DNA of 64,000 nucleotides from Hirsutella rhossiliensis (lineage: Eukaryota > Ascomycota > Sordariomycetes > Hypocreales > Ophiocordycipitaceae), in assembly GCF_020360975.1 (NCBI RefSeq), contig NW_025408669.1:992001-1056000 (forward strand), written 5' to 3'. The position numbers and the translations under genes were made by a program. The notes under the pieces were generated by a model, which worked only from the letters and a program-made list of their open reading frames with translations, had not been told where the DNA came from and ran no database searches. This document shows positions 10,794 to 23,100 of this stretch, piece after piece; the stretch's first letter is position 1, and every line of letters starts with the position of its first letter.

Positions 10794-11753
10794 ATGGCGC
10801 TCCGGGGCTTGATATCCTACTGGGTACGTCCTCCCCACTGCTCTTCTCCAAAACACAGCGCCTCACCTCCTTGGCCCAGACCATCCCAGTCCTCTCCAGC
10901 CTCGTCTGGCTCGGCATGCTCCTCGGCCTCCTCCTCCACTGGATCATCGACACGCACCGCCGCCACTACCCGTCCATGTCGGACCGCGCCTCCATCGCCT
11001 ACATCAGCAACGTCGGCGCCCACGAGCTCAAGCCCCTCTTCATCGCCGGCTCCGTCGCCACCACCCTCACCCTCGACTCCGCCTTTGTCGCCGAGCGCTG
11101 GCTCCGCCACTCGGGCCGCCTCGTCCCCAACGCCTCCCCCGGCGAAAAGGCCCTCGCCATCCTCACCATTGCCTTTGCCCTCGTCGGCACCGCCGGCCTC
11201 ATCCTCCTCAGTATTTTTGACACCTGGCGCTTCCACGGCCTGCACGACATTTTCCTCCTCCTCTTCATTGCCGGCTACCTGTTCTCCGCCGTCTTTACCT
11301 GCTGGGAGTCGCAGCGCCTCGGCATCAGTGCGCCCCCTGTGTTCTCCGTCGCCCATGGCCGTGGCTAATTGGCAAGCAGAAAACCGCCAGCACCGTGTCC
11401 TCCGCGCCTCCTTCTGGGTCAAGCTCACCTTTGTCCTCGTCGAGCTCGTCCTTGCCATCATCTTCGCCGCCACCTCCTATACTCGCCACACCGACGTCGC
11501 CGCCGTCTTCGAGTGGGTCGTCGCCTTCATCTTCACCTTTTACATCCTCTCCTTCGTCATCGACCTCTACCCGGCCGTCGCCACCAGGGATCCGGGCTCC
11601 CGTTTCGAGAAGCCGCGCTTCGTCGATGAGGCCGCCGCCGTGTCCGCCGGCGCTGACCCCGACGACGCCGCCGCCTCCTCAAACGCCACTACCAGCGCCT
11701 CGGCCCTGCACCCGCGCGACTATCCCATGGACCGGAACCCCATTAACTTTTGA
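10794..11753 (+). CDS. Sfk1/Frag1/DRAM family integral membrane protein
   Basis: Three exons: 10794-10823, 10880-11327 and 11380-11753 (introns 56 and 52 bp, phases 0 and 1); 283 aa. The join gives SYW-TIPVLSSLVW, matching the family N-terminus. About six membrane segments are visible: PVLSSLVWLGMLLGLLLHWI; the PLFIAGSVATTLTL region; ALAILTIAFALVGTAGLILL; HDIFLLLFIAGYLFSAVF; FWVKLTFVLVELVLAIIF; and WVVAFIFTFYILSFVIDL. The tail is hydrophilic and ends NPINF. In yeast Sfk1 acts with the PI4-kinase Stt4 and in phospholipid asymmetry at the plasma membrane; that role is inferred by family. Exon 1 encodes only ten residues. Confidence 0.82.
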   Translation: MALRGLISYWVRPPHCSSPKHSASPPWPRPSQSSPASSGSACSSASSSTGSSTRTAATTRPCRTAPPSPTSATSAPTSSSPSSSPAPSPPPSPSTPPLSPSAGSATRAASSPTPPPAKRPSPSSPLPLPSSAPPASSSSVFLTPGASTACTTFSSSSSLPATCSPPSLPAGSRSASASVRPLCSPSPMAVANWQAENRQHRVLRASFWVKLTFVLVELVLAIIFAATSYTRHTDVAAVFEWVVAFIFTFYILSFVIDLYPAVATRDPGSRFEKPRFVDEAAAVSAGADPDDAAASSNATTSASALHPRDYPMDRNPINF

Positions 11754-12215
11754 GGTCCGCCCGGGAAAGGGGAGCAAGGGGTAAAGACGTTGCACAAACC
11801 TGTCGTTGTTGCGCTCTCCATGCAGCATACGCACTCGAGCGCATATATATATGTGTGTGTGTGTGTGTACACCTCTACGCATTCATGGCAAAGACTCACC
11901 AGTGAGACACTGGCGTGGGAGGCATTCTCTTGGCCATAATTCATACGAAATCGCCCGCCACTGCTGTTCTCACTCGACCTTCGCCATGCTTCAAGTCAAT
12001 GGGTAATATTAAATACACAATAAACGCCATTGCAATCTTGATTTGTCAGTGACCACCACTCTTACATGAACACATTTATATACATCTTCTCAGCCTTCAT
12101 ACATGTGCACGCATCATCAACGTGACACGAGCAACTCGACTTAAATCCAGCATAACTAAATTACTTCAGCTTCCACCCCCCGAGTAGAAAGTCCCGCTCC
12201 CACTCGCAAAACCCA
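11754..12215. other. Convergent spacer with AT/GT microsatellite
   Basis: Between the Sfk1-like gene and eisosome protein 1. Contains (AT)5 followed by (GT)8 at about 11843-11868. Nothing else recognised. Confidence 0.5.
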
Positions 12216-14869
12216 TCACCGGTCAATCATTTCTCGAAATCGCGAGTCGCGCGTCGGACTGCTACTCACACGTTTGCCCCCGTCGTCAATCGGCCGCGGC
12301 GGCTCCAGGCTGGTCGGGGACCCGTCTTGCCCTCCAGAGTCGTCGCCAAGCCGCCTCTCCTCCTCCTCTAGGGGCGTGCTGGCGGGGCTCACCCCGTGCG
12401 AATCCCGCTCCGAGTGCCCCCCGCCCGCCTTCTTGTGAAATCCAGATGCCGCCCCCCTCGCCTCGTTGTCGTCTGCAGGCTCAGCCTTGGCCGTCATAAC
12501 CACGTCTCGGAAGCCCGTCGGCCTCTTATCAAGGCTCGTGGTGCTCTTGTTGGCTTCGTGCTCCTTCATGGCCGCCCCACCAAAGAAACTTCGCCTCTTG
12601 TCGCCGTATTCCGACAGCGATTTTCCCCGTGAGAAGCGATTCTTGATCCATCCCTTGACTTTCGACGTTGGCGACGTTGGCATCTCCGACTTTCGCTGCG
12701 CGGTACCTGGCGACTCGCCATCCGATTCAGTCGTCGGGCGGCGGCCGGGCGGGTTGGAACCCAATGCCTCATCCTGGCGCGTGGAACCCTCCACGTCGCC
12801 AGTGTGCTCCTCATTATGCTGCTGGCCCACTGCCGCAGTCTCGTGCTTCAATTTGTGGTTATCCTCCTTTGCATGTCGCCTCTCCTCGGCTTTGGCCGTC
12901 TTTTCATCCTGTTTCTCTTGCTGTTTCCTGGCCCTTTCTTCTTGCTTCTCTTGCTCTGTAAAGCCCTGTTAGCGACGTCAAGCAGTGGCGACGGGCTTGT
13001 CTCGACTTACCCTTGACTTGTTTCTGGATTTCCTTGACCTCGCGCTCGCGGGCCTTTTGCTTCTCGCCCTCCTCTCGCCGGGCTTCCTCTTCCATGCGCA
13101 GGACCGCCTGTCGCTCTCGCTCGGCCCCGGCCTTTTCGTTGATGTTGTCCAGAACGGGCTGCACCCTCTTGATGGCAATGGCGTCGACCTCTTCGCGGGC
13201 CATGAACTTGCCGCCTCCGATATCCACCTTGCCCTTGTTCTCGGTTCGAGAGTCGTGGCGAGACTGTGCTGCCTGCTGGGCCTTGACTTCCCACTCGGTC
13301 AACCGCGTGGGGCTTAGTCTGCCCTTGTCCCGGTACGTCTTCTCGTCCATGGTCTGTAGGCGCGCCTTTACATTGCGCTGCGCTGCGGCCAGCAGCGCTT
13401 CACGGTCCTTTTCGCGCTTGTCCTTGTCCACCTGAGACAGCTTGTTGGAGAACATGGACATTTGCTCGCGGATTTCGCGGGAACGCTGGCGATCGCCAAG
13501 GCTGTCGCTGTCGGAGAGCCGGCGTCGCAGCTTGGCCGCCACCGAGAGCTTGTGACGCGGGACTTTTTCGTTTCCGTAGTACTCCTGGTACTCGCGGCTC
13601 TTCATGTGCTCGTTGTGAAGCTTGGCCAGGCGCTCTTGGGCCTGTTTGTAGGCGGCGTCCTGCAGGTTGAGATAGGGGCTGACCTGGTCGACTTCCGACT
13701 GCCCTGTCTGTGCACTCTTTGTCTGGTGGGCCATCTTTTGATGTTGGCTATACATCTTCTTTGCCATTTCCACCGCCGATTGGTGCAGCCTCTCATTGTT
13801 GGATCGCTCGTCCGCCTCGGGCTGGACGGGGGGGGCCGAGGTGAACATGTTCCGCGTCATGGTGACGACGGAGACGGCGCCGGCCTCCTCTGTTGGCAGC
13901 TTCGCCTGCATCGAGGCGCGGTGTGCCCTGGTGGCGCCATCCAAAGCATTCGAGGAAGCTCGCTGACGGGTGCGAACCGAGTCGTTTGCAGTAGTCAAAG
14001 AAGACTTGTCGTTGGGCGGCCAAGGGGCCTTTGTCGTCGACATGGAGCGGCCAATGTTGAAGGCTTGCGTCGCGGCCGAGCTTCCGTGTGTGAGGTTGGG
14101 CGGTTCGGCAGAGGCGGGGCGATTTGCATGAAAGGCCTGGGTGGCTGCCGAGTTGCCCCAAGAGTCGTGGAGGTTGGACGAAGGCTTGGCGGCATTGGAC
14201 TGCTTGAGGGCGGCGCCTGCGGAACCGACGGCGAGTAGGGCAGCCTTGTGGCCATCCGAGTTGGCGGGGGATTGGGGCGAGGGGGCCATTTTGTAGTCAG
14301 AAGCGAGGGCGGCGGCGGCCGAGGCGGAGGATGCTCGGTCGGGCTTCCAGGGGTCGACCGACTTTTGGTTTGCCCAGCCGAGGGTGGCGGCGGCGCTGGC
14401 GGCTGCGCCGTTGGAGGCGAGGCCCGACGAGGGGAAGCTGGGCAGGGTGCGAGGGTCGGCGTATCTGATTCTTGCAGCGGCTGCGGCTATTGGCGAGGCG
14501 TGAGTTTGCTGCTGCTGGGAAGAGGCTCGATGTTGGAGGGCGGAGCAATGGAGGAGAGTGCGGGGATCAAGAAAGAAAGGGAGGGGGGGAGGGAGTGGAA
14601 GGTGGGGGGTTTGGGCACCGAACGTCACAATGGAAAAGCATAGTAGTAGTAGGTAGGTAGGTGGTAGGCGAGGAAGGGAGGAGGGAGGGGTGGGGTAGTT
14701 TCCCCTGTCCGGGCACTGAGCTGAACGCACCTGCCGAGAACTGCTGCTGCTGCCGCTGCCGGAGCGTGGGTTTGTCGCCTGCCATGGCAGTCGTGTCTGA
14801 GCTGGCGGCGGCGCCTGCCGCTGCGCCTGCCACTGCGCCTGCCACTGCGCCTGCCACTGCGCCCGCCAT
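12216..14869 (-). CDS. EIS1: Eisosome protein 1
   Basis: Complement of 14731-14869, 13011-14486 and 12216-12955 (introns 244 and 55 bp, both phase 1); 784 aa. After the first intron comes AAARIRYADPRTLPSF, GLASNGAAASAAATLGWANQ and SVDPWKPD, the signature of the fungal eisosome protein 1 N-terminus. The middle and C-terminal parts are long charged coiled coil (REEVDAIAIKRVQPVLDNIN, then Glu/Arg/Lys-rich heptads) and an acidic/basic Ser-rich tail containing VKGWIKNRFSRG. It is a peripheral component of plasma-membrane eisosomes. The first ATG gives a GAVAGAVAG Ala/Gly repeat from a 12-bp tandem repeat (14821-14866); an internal Met at 14785 (MAGDKPTLRQ) may be the real start. Confidence 0.85.
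14821..14866. repeat. 12-bp tandem repeat in first exon of EIS1
   Basis: Unit GCGCCTGCCACT on the plus strand, about four copies with one change. On the minus strand it encodes the GAVA repeat at the N-terminus of the eisosome protein. In-frame length variation is expected. Confidence 0.8.
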
Positions 14870-15998
14870 TTATTGCGGTGCCGTCGACAAGGATCCTGGT
14901 TTTGCTTCTTTTCCTGCGATGGCGGGGGCTCTTCCGCGCGGAACTCGATGCAGTGGTCGATGTGTCGATGTGTGCTGACGAGCCAGAGCCACGTGGTCCA
15001 GGTTGGGCAAACCAAGGTGGACGCCGGAAGCAATCACCACTCGAGGCAGGTCGACGGCGTAGGTGTAGGACCAGGCGAGGAGGGGCTAAGTTGGATGGTT
15101 TTATTCCGCCAGCCGGACCGGAGAAGCTGCCTTTCCCCAACCAGTTCGTCCGTTCGGATCTGCCGCGGCGCAGGTACCTGTGATTTAGTTCACACTGTAT
15201 GCTGACCGCTTGCGCGGGTGACAGATACAGTGCCGCGGCATCCGGCGGTACGAAGTGCCCGCGCAGCTGAAACAAAAAAAGGAAAGACGGACCTGTTCCC
15301 CAGGCTTGACGTCATCGAGGCGCTGCGGCCCCAGATTGCATGACGCTGTGCGGCACAGGCTAGGCTGCATCTGGACGTGGCCCGTACGCAGCCCTATACG
15401 TAACTCCCCAGACCGAAAGACTCGGCCAGACTGCCGCATCACTCACTCACTACCGTACTGTACCAAGCTGCGCTGTACCAAGCTGCGTTGCAAAGGCTCA
15501 AAGAAGCACTGCTCACGCATCGTGTAAGTGAAAAGGCCAACAGCACTGTGCTGCGGAGCAACCTGCCGTTGAGGCTGTCTGTCTGGCAGTCTGCCATGCC
15601 ATCCAAGCCTTGGCCAACGCCTGCTTGACGCACCCAGAGCAATCCGTCCGCAATGGATAAACCGTCGTCGTCCATCTCAAGACATGCCATGCTCATTGTC
15701 GCAGGTGAACTGCCGAGAACCAACAGCGTCTACCATTCCATGCCCCCCGGGGATTGACCCCACGGGTGAGGCTATCATGGCCACAGTCCCAGCTAGCTAG
15801 ACCGTAATCGACGGCGAAAAATAGTGACTAATTAATGCGCCGTCCCATCTGGCCGTTTCCATCCTCAATATCCTCAATTGGAGCAACACTCCACCCACTC
15901 TCACACTCTCTCTAATTCGTCGTCGTCGCAACCCGCCACCAACCGCAGCTTCAAGCCAACGCAGTGCCCCTCAGCCCACGCCCGGGTGGCCCCCCGTC
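14870..15998. other. Divergent intergenic region
   Basis: 1.1 kb between EIS1 (-) and the phosphatase gene (+). No domain-bearing frame. The last 100 bases (CACTCTCACACTCTCTCTAATTCG) are a pyrimidine-rich leader of the plus-strand gene. Confidence 0.5.
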
Positions 15999-17121
15999 AT
16001 GGACCAGTCCGTCCAGCTCCGCCAGGTCCCCAACTTCCGCGACGTCGGCCTGACCGTCAACCGCTTCCTCGGCCGCAAGCTGGTCCGCGAAGGCCTCTTT
16101 TACCGCTCCGCCAGGCCGGGTGAGTCGCTCTCTGCCATCACTCGCATTGCACTCGCTGACTAGAGCAAACAGATGCCGCCTGCCCAGAGGACAGAGCCCT
16201 GCTACGAGATCGCCTCGGCATCAAGACCATCATAGACTTGCGGACCGAGTATGGCCTTCCCACGTGCCCGAGCTTGCCAGACGGCTTATCGTGATAGCAC
16301 CGAGCTCCGCCAGCAGGCCAAGAAGCAGCAGCAGCAACGGCCAGACCTGTACTCGCCCCCGGCCTCCTCCTCGTCGTGGGCCAAGGTACCCGCCCCGACC
16401 TGGTCGTCAAGCTCTCCGCGCATCGAGGGCATCGGCTACCTGCCCGTCAACATCATCGGCCGCCCCGTAGAGCGATATCTCATGAGCCAGCTGACCTGGT
16501 GGGCCTTTATGTGAGTCGTCTTCATCCAGTGCCTCCGACACGAGCCGGGCACCGACCCCTTCCTCCCCAGCAAGACCATCTGCCTCTTTCTCCTCGGCTA
16601 CCGCCTGCACGTCACGCGCATCATGGCCTCCGAGGTACTCGTCCCCATCGGCCTCCTCGGCCTCGGCAAGGCCGCCCTCGACCACGCCGGCGCCGAGATC
16701 CGCCAGGTCCTGTCCCTCTACACCCACCCGCAGGCGACGCCCGCCTTGGTCCACTGCACGCTGGGCAAGGACAGAACAGGTGCGTCTCGAGAGCCTTGCC
16801 CCGGGCTGCTACCCAGTGCTAAAGAGCACTTGCACAGGCCTCGTCTGTACCCTCATCCTCCTCATCCTCGGCGTGCCTGTCGCGGCCATTGAGCACGACT
16901 ACTTCCTCACCGACGACGCCCTCGTCTCGGACCGCGCCGAGAGGCTGGTCGAGGTGCGCAACGCCGGCTTCTCCGACGAATGGGCCGGCACCGCCGACAA
17001 CATGATTGTCGGCACCGAGAGCCATCTGGCCACAAAGTACGGCGGCCTCGACGCCTACCTCGACCACATCGGCTTTGGCGGATACGAGCGTGCCAAGCTC
17101 CGCAAGGCGCTCTTATACTGA
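15999..17121 (+). CDS. Tyrosine/dual-specificity phosphatase (Y_phosphatase3 family)
   Basis: Five exons: 15999-16119, 16173-16248, 16298-16510, 16571-16779 and 16838-17121; every junction keeps phase; 300 aa. It starts MDQSVQLRQVPNFRDVG, the family's NFRD motif, followed by GLFYRSARPDAACPEDRALL and GIKTIIDLRTDTE. The P-loop is VHCTLGKDRTG (Cys nucleophile, then G-K-D-R), which matches the HCx(2)GKDRTG variant of this family; the general-acid Asp is probably in the IDLRTDTE block. Related fungal enzymes act on phosphotyrosine or phosphoinositides/inositol pyrophosphates; the substrate cannot be told here. The terminal region (FSDEWAGTAD...GGLDAYLD) is typical of the family. Confidence 0.83.
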
Positions 17122-17210
17122 CCAGGCAATAAATAAATATACATGTTCACGTAAACGTGGCCACGACGAGTCGACAGCTGAGCAAACGAGGGCAACGAGG
17201 GTATCATGGT

Positions 17211-18448
17211 CTACTGCTTCTTCCTAAAACTCCCCTGCAACCAGCACCGGTACATCTTGATCTTCTGCGCCCGGTTGACGAGGAGCCGGCGGTCGACGCC
17301 CAGCTTCTCCACTTCAAACTGGGGCGTCTCGGCTCCCTCAGAGTCGGCCGAGTCCTCGCCCGTCCAGATGCCGGCCAGCTCATCGCGGTCAAAGAAGTAG
17401 ACGCGCGTGCCGTCGCCGCGGATGTAAAAGTTTTCGTCCAAGTACCGGCCCTTGCGGAACCGCACCTGCGCCAGGTCCCCTCTCCCATAGTCGCGGAAGC
17501 AGACCACGCCTCCCGGCTTGAGCAGTCTGTGGACATTGCCCACGGCCCGCGACCACTCCTGGGGCGCCAAGGCCGAGAAGATGAAGACCATGACGGCGAC
17601 ATCTACGGACCCCTCTTCGACGTCGGGAGGCAGGCAGTCTGCAGAAACGTCCCAAACGTCGGCCTGCATGTACTCGGGGTCATACGCCTCATGACTCCGC
17701 ATGACCTCTACGGCGGTCTTGGAAAAGTCGCAGGCATGGATTTTCAAGTGCGGGTTTCTGTTGTTGGCTAGCACAGGAAAGGCCGTGTTGCCGGCGCCCG
17801 CGCCAATCTCCAACACGACCTTGGGCCCAGCCCTTGGGTCCGTCACTTCGGCCAGGACTGGAAACTCTTGCTGAAGCCATTTGCGGTTCTTGAAGAAGTT
17901 GGAAGCATTGTTCTTGTAGAACAGATTCCACCACTTTGCCGGATCCGTATTGAACCTGTCTTTGAGTGTGCATCAGTATTTAGGCGCAGCACACAAGGGG
18001 CTTGGGGGGGGGGGCGTGAGGAGTAAGAGGTGCCAGTCAGATGGGAGCGAAAGACTTGAAGGTAGCGTTTTCATCATGAAGAATCAGATGAACTATGCAT
18101 TGGTTGGGTAATCATCATGACAGTGGAGGAAGAAAAAGGTATGAGCTTACTCTTGTCAAAGTCCGAGACGGGAGCCTGGCGCTGCTTCTCAAACTGACCC
18201 TCGGCATACTCCTTGTACGCCTCGTCCGTCTCGACATGGTCCCAGGCGTTGAACTCAAAGACATCGTCCTCCTCTGTGAGAAAGCGGCTGCCAAACTGAA
18301 ACGGATCGCTCCGCTTCAGGTTCTTGGTAGCATCGTGGGATCGATGGGGTGGCACCTCATCGTCCTGCCTGGGCAGATTGAGGGCGGCCATCTCTTCCGT
18401 GGGAGGAGACGGCGAAGTGCCTTGGGTATCTGGCGGCACCGACGCCAT
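17211..18448 (-). CDS. TRM140: tRNA(Thr/Ser) N3-methylcytidine methyltransferase (METTL2/6/8-like)
   Basis: Complement of 18151-18448 and 17211-17959, one intron of 191 bp in phase 1; 348 aa. The junction gives SDFDKNRFNTDPAKWWN, then FYKNNASNFFKNRKWL, which is diagnostic of the Trm140/METTL2 group. SAM-binding motif I is VVLEIGAGAGNTAFPV; later blocks are HACDFSKTAVEVM, MVFIFSALAP and LLKPGGVVCFRDYG. The enzyme methylates C32 in the anticodon loop of threonine/serine tRNAs. Unlike budding yeast ABP140, where the catalytic part is reached by programmed frameshifting after an actin-binding segment, this gene has an ordinary short N-terminus. It is divergent from EMC2, with about 520 bp shared upstream. 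Confidence 0.88.
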
Positions 18449-18970
18449 TGTCTACGGCGGCGGGCACGCTGCGTGACGCCGGATTCTGCGCCTTGAGCCA
18501 CGGGCCATTGACAGCTGCGTCGATGTGGGAGGAAAAAGGGTGAGGGCTGGGACGAGGATTCGGCACTGCCAGGAAAATTTAAGGCGGTGGGACAGCGGGG
18601 CCTCTTGGCTTGCTGAGACAAGATTGGATGAGCTTTCGGAAGATTGGTTGATCCTTTTTACAGTGGGGGGCCCCTGTCGCAATCCGGAGGGACCTGGCGA
18701 TCCCTCAAGACCGAGTGCCGGGCAAGGTAGCTCCTGCTAGCCACTACTTGATGCCAAAGGGCCCACCTCGGCCCCGCAAGCTCTCCAGCTCTCGCTGACT
18801 GTCAGCCGCCAACTTGCTTGACCTCCAGTGTCCCGTCATCCATCGTCCGGCCTTTGGTGAACAGTCCCTTGCCGTCGAGGCGCCCCTTTTCTTGCGCTCC
18901 CCGTTGCATCAACTCTTGCGCACGACAGTGTAACTCTCACCGGCACGTGAGCCGCCCCGAACCGCCCACA
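18449..18970. other. Bidirectional promoter of TRM140 and EMC2
   Basis: 522 bp between the two divergent start codons. GC-rich with no TATA box that I can see, as expected for housekeeping genes. Confidence 0.5.
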
Positions 18971-20108
18971 ATGCCCCCCTCGCTGCTCCGGCCTCACGGC
19001 GACCTCAAGCCCGCCGAGGCTCTCGAGCTTGCGCAGCGGGCCCCCGAGATTCTGCGCAGCAACCCCAAGGCCTTTTCCGCCTCCCCGCTTCTCAACCTCT
19101 TCTCCGCCCCCGAGACCGCCCACCTCTGGACCATCTACGAGAACCTGATGCTGTCCTGCCTGCGGGCGGGCGACGACACAGCCGCCCACGAGTGCCTCAA
19201 GAGGCTGGTCAGTCGGTTTGGCGACAAGGACGAACGCATCATGGCCCTGCAGGGACTCGCAAAGGAGGCTGTGGCCTCGAGCAACAGCCAACTAGAAGCA
19301 GTCCTGGGCGAGTACGAGGCGCTGCTGGAGCAAAACGGGGCCAACATTGTGAGTCGCCGCCGAGGGGGTCGTCAATGAGCATTGCTGACCTGGCGCAGCC
19401 AATTCACAAGCGCAAGGTTGCCTTACTGCGCTCAATGGGCAAAACCTCGGAGTCGATTGTTGCCCTCAACACGCTCCTCGACTTTAATGCCACAGACCCA
19501 GAAGCTTGGGCAGAGTTGGCGGACATGTATCTGTCCCAGGGGCTTTATCAACAGGCCATCTTTGCGCTGGAGGAGGTTCTCGTGCTGATGCCAAACGCGT
19601 GGAACGTGAGGTCCCCTAGGCCAGAAAGCAGACTGCCTCTAACCAGATGCTCCAGATTCATGCGCGATTGGGCGAGGTGTCGTTGATGGCGGCCGACCAC
19701 AGCTCCGAGGGCAATCCCCAAAAACACCTCGCAGAGTCGCTGAAGCGATACTGTCGGAGCATCGAGCTTTGCGACGACTACTTGCGCGGCTACTACGGCC
19801 TGAAGATGGTACAGTCAAGGACTCTCTTGCGACCCTCTGGGGAGCAACCAGGCTGAACAGCGAAACAGGTGACGGACAAGCTCCTGAGCAACGAGGCAAA
19901 ATCGAAAAAGCAGCAAGGGGAAACCGAGGGCTTTATCGTGCCCGAACAGGCGACGGTCGAGAAGCTGAACCAGGCGGCAACCCGGAAGCTGGCCGAGATT
20001 GTGCGGCGGTACGGAGCGCAGGAGAAGCTGTGGCAAGGATACGAGGCGGGAGAAATTGCAGCGGCGCGCGAGCTTCTGGCCAAGTCGTCGAGCGAGGTGG
20101 TCCGGTGA
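18971..20108 (+). CDS. EMC2: ER membrane protein complex subunit 2 (TPR protein)
   Basis: Exons 18971-19348, 19399-19605, 19656-19808 and 19869-20108; all introns 50-60 bp and phase 0; 325 aa. TPR-type helices are visible: SIVALNTLLDFNATDPEAW, AELADMYLSQGLYQQAIFAL and EEVLVLMPNAWN, then IHARLGEVSLMAAD and CDDYLRGYYGLKM. These match EMC2 (Oca3 in fission yeast). The protein is a cytosolic scaffold of the EMC, which inserts tail-anchored and multipass proteins into the ER. For the third exon two in-frame acceptors exist (19646 and 19655); the second is preferred because the branch site CTCTAAC is too close to the first. Confidence 0.88.
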
Positions 20109-23100
20109 GGTCAGCCGAGATGGAAGCGAGGGTCCTGTGACGAGACGACGATGCTGCCGGCTCTGCACATCATCGAGGGGAGCTAGCTAGATTCCATGGG
20201 CTGCAGAAGGCGCCGGTCGATGGGCTTAGGCAACGAAGGGGTGCAGATGAAGGGGCCGGGGGGCGGCTTGATTGGGGCCCAGGGACGGGAGGAGGCGGCA
20301 TTGGGCACCCAGGGGAGCGAACCGGGAACGGGACGACGAGTTGAACGTTGGTGCATGGGTTCGGGCACAGCCCATGTGCGTCGTGTGTTGGGCACTGATG
20401 TAGGTTCATGGCGGCGACATGGGGTTGGGCACGCGATGGGCAGGCGATGGTTTCCACTCGGGCTCCAGTCAGGTCATACATGGGCAGGCGTCTCTGGTGA
20501 CAAGTCGCATGTCTCAACGTACGGAGGCACAGAGGGCAGGTGGGCAAGGCTTCGGTTCGCGGCTGGGCTGGTGTGCAGGGCATGGCGGCTAGAGTAGCTT
20601 CGGCATTTGCACAATTGTAATGGTGGCCAAGTGGTGTATGCACATGCAAAGGCGCACGCACCAAGACACATGTGGAGTGGTGCCTGGGCGGTATGGACAA
20701 AAAGAAAGCATGCAGACGAGTGGGTGGTGAAGAACAAGATCAGGTCAAGGAGGCGAGGCGAGATGGCAGGGCTGGGCAGGGCTGCAGGTGCCAGTCTGTG
20801 CCGAGACAGCGCTGCCTCGTCGGGCTGGAGAGACGACGTGTGATGGAGGTGGAAAAGGGGATAGATGAGGTGTTCATGTCTTGGTCGGGCGTCGATGGAG
20901 GCTGTTGATTGATGCCTTGTCGGACGCATCGTGGCGGAGAGGAGAGGCGGAGAGGAGAGGCGGAGGAGGGTGAGGCGGAAGGTGAGACGGCGTGATTATA
21001 ATTATATCATGTCGCGCAGGGAAGGTCGTCGTCGGTCGTACAATGTGAGTGAGCTGGGGGGGGGGAGGGCGGCCAGGATCAAGTCGGAAAATAAAAGCAT
21101 TCTGTGCTGTATTGGAGTACGGATAACTTAACTTACCACTGGGCTGGGATTGTACAGTAGGCAGGCAGGTAGGCAGTCATCAGTGCATGCATCTGGCTGG
21201 ACCGGCATGCCAGTCAATCTGTGTCTGTCCTGGTTGGAACCCTAATAATATTGTAAAGGATCGACAACAAGACACCTCAGGTATTGTTGTTGTTGTTGTC
21301 GTCGTCGTCGTCGTTGACGCTTGACCGAGAGAGGAGGAGGAGACATGGAGCGGGCGGGTACCGGTACTTTGAGACCAGCCGTGCGTGGCTGCAGCGAGCC
21401 GGCCCTGTGCGACGACCAGCGCTGGAGATGGATGAACAGCAGCCCAAGTGCCAAGTACAGAAGATGCCTAATTACCACGATGGCGAGTTTGACGGCCCTC
21501 GTATTGATAGGTAAGTAGGCGCCCTGCTCTGTGTCGGTGAGCAGCCTGCCTACTACTACCAGGTACAGTAAGGTAGGTACCTAGGTAAATGATGACAGGC
21601 AAGTAAGTACCGGGTACATGATATGGCACATGGCGGGCAGCCTGAACACGCCTGGGGCCCCAGGTGAGGAGGGCAGGAGGGAATGGAGGCTAGTGGTACC
21701 TGGCCCGGTACATTGGCCTCAAGGTCGCCTTACAGCCTGAGCCCAAGGCGAGGCAAAGGTACCCAAGGCGGTACCGCGGAGCCTTGCAACCCAACAACCG
21801 CCGCCCCGTCGTTGTCCGTCCGATTCTGCACTTTTCTGCCTTTTGCGCAGAGTCTCTGTCTGCCAACAAGCGACGGCAAGTTTTCTGCCTGCAAACAAGC
21901 GACGGCAGTCTAAACAAGGCAGCCGTCATCCGACTTCTTCTGTCGCCGAGGGGTCTTGGGTTCGGCCACGGTCCGGTCCGGGGTCTCGAGCAGCCACCAC
22001 CACGCCGCTCCTCTGCGGCCTCGACGAGAGAGAGAGAGGGAGCTTCGATTGATTTGTTGACGGGACGGTTGACGAGGGCAAGGATAATTAATAATTATTA
22101 CACGCACATACATGCCTGCTGTGCGTGCGGCTATCGGCGACGCATCTACTGTAGCACGTACATATCACCATGTACAGTACCTACCTAGGGAGGTAGTAGG
22201 CGCATGCCCCCCCCTTTCACCACCCCCGGCCGTCAGTTGGTCACCCGCGGGCGTGTCCATCCATGCCTGCTGCTAACAGCTACTAGCAGTACCTACTCCT
22301 CGCTAGCCACGATCCAGTACTTGTACTATCCAATCACGACGCCCATTTACCCATTGGACACCACGCGGCAAATAGCAGCTCTCGACGTTGTATTCGTACA
22401 TGCACCTTTTTTTACGTACATACTGTAAGTTACAGTAAATACCGGCTGTGTACGTGCATGCGGCTTTTTGCCCGTCGGCGGGCAACGAATCTCGCTTTTC
22501 TCTCTCCCTCCGTGTCTCTCTCTCTCTCTATCTCCTCTCTCTCCATCTCCTCTCTCTCCATCTCTCCATATCTCCATGCCTCCCCGCCTCTCTCTCCCTC
22601 CCTAATTATCTCGCTCTCTCGCTCTGGCGGGCCACGCCCCAGCCTCTCTCACCAACAAACGACAACAAACCCCATCGTCGTCATCATCATCAACAACATC
22701 AACAACATCATCATCTACAACAAACACCTCGACACAGCCCCCGCAAAATAATCCTCCCACATTCTTGGGCTGCCCCGCCACAACTCTCAGCTCTCACCGT
22801 CCCCCGCCAGCTGATGGTTCTGGACCACTACGTACCTACTTACGTCCGCGTCGCTCCAGCTCCCCCTCCAATCCTCGTCCATCTACTCACCGCCGATCCT
22901 GAGAGACCTACCGGTACTCTACTCGACCCACCCTCATCGTCCCTTTCTACTGCCACCTCCGACTCTCTCTCATTCGGCCAGCTGCCCGCCCCTCCTCCGG
23001 CATCATCCTCCATCCAGGCCTGTTTCTCCCTCGCCGAGCCTGCTTGATCTTCTCATCACGCCTTGGTCACTGGTGTGCAAACCGGCCCCCGGCCTTGGAG

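Noticed and set aside
15745..15775. Short hairpin-like CCCCGGGGATTGACCCCACGG suggestive of a tRNA arm
   Set aside because: No acceptor, D or T-loop arrangement around it; I found no tRNA or rRNA gene anywhere in the window.
19606..19646. 41-bp intron in EMC2 ending at the first in-frame acceptor
   Set aside because: The CTCTAAC branch site would lie only 3 bases from that acceptor; the acceptor 9 bases further on gives a normal 50-bp intron and a better match (NAWN-IHARLGE).
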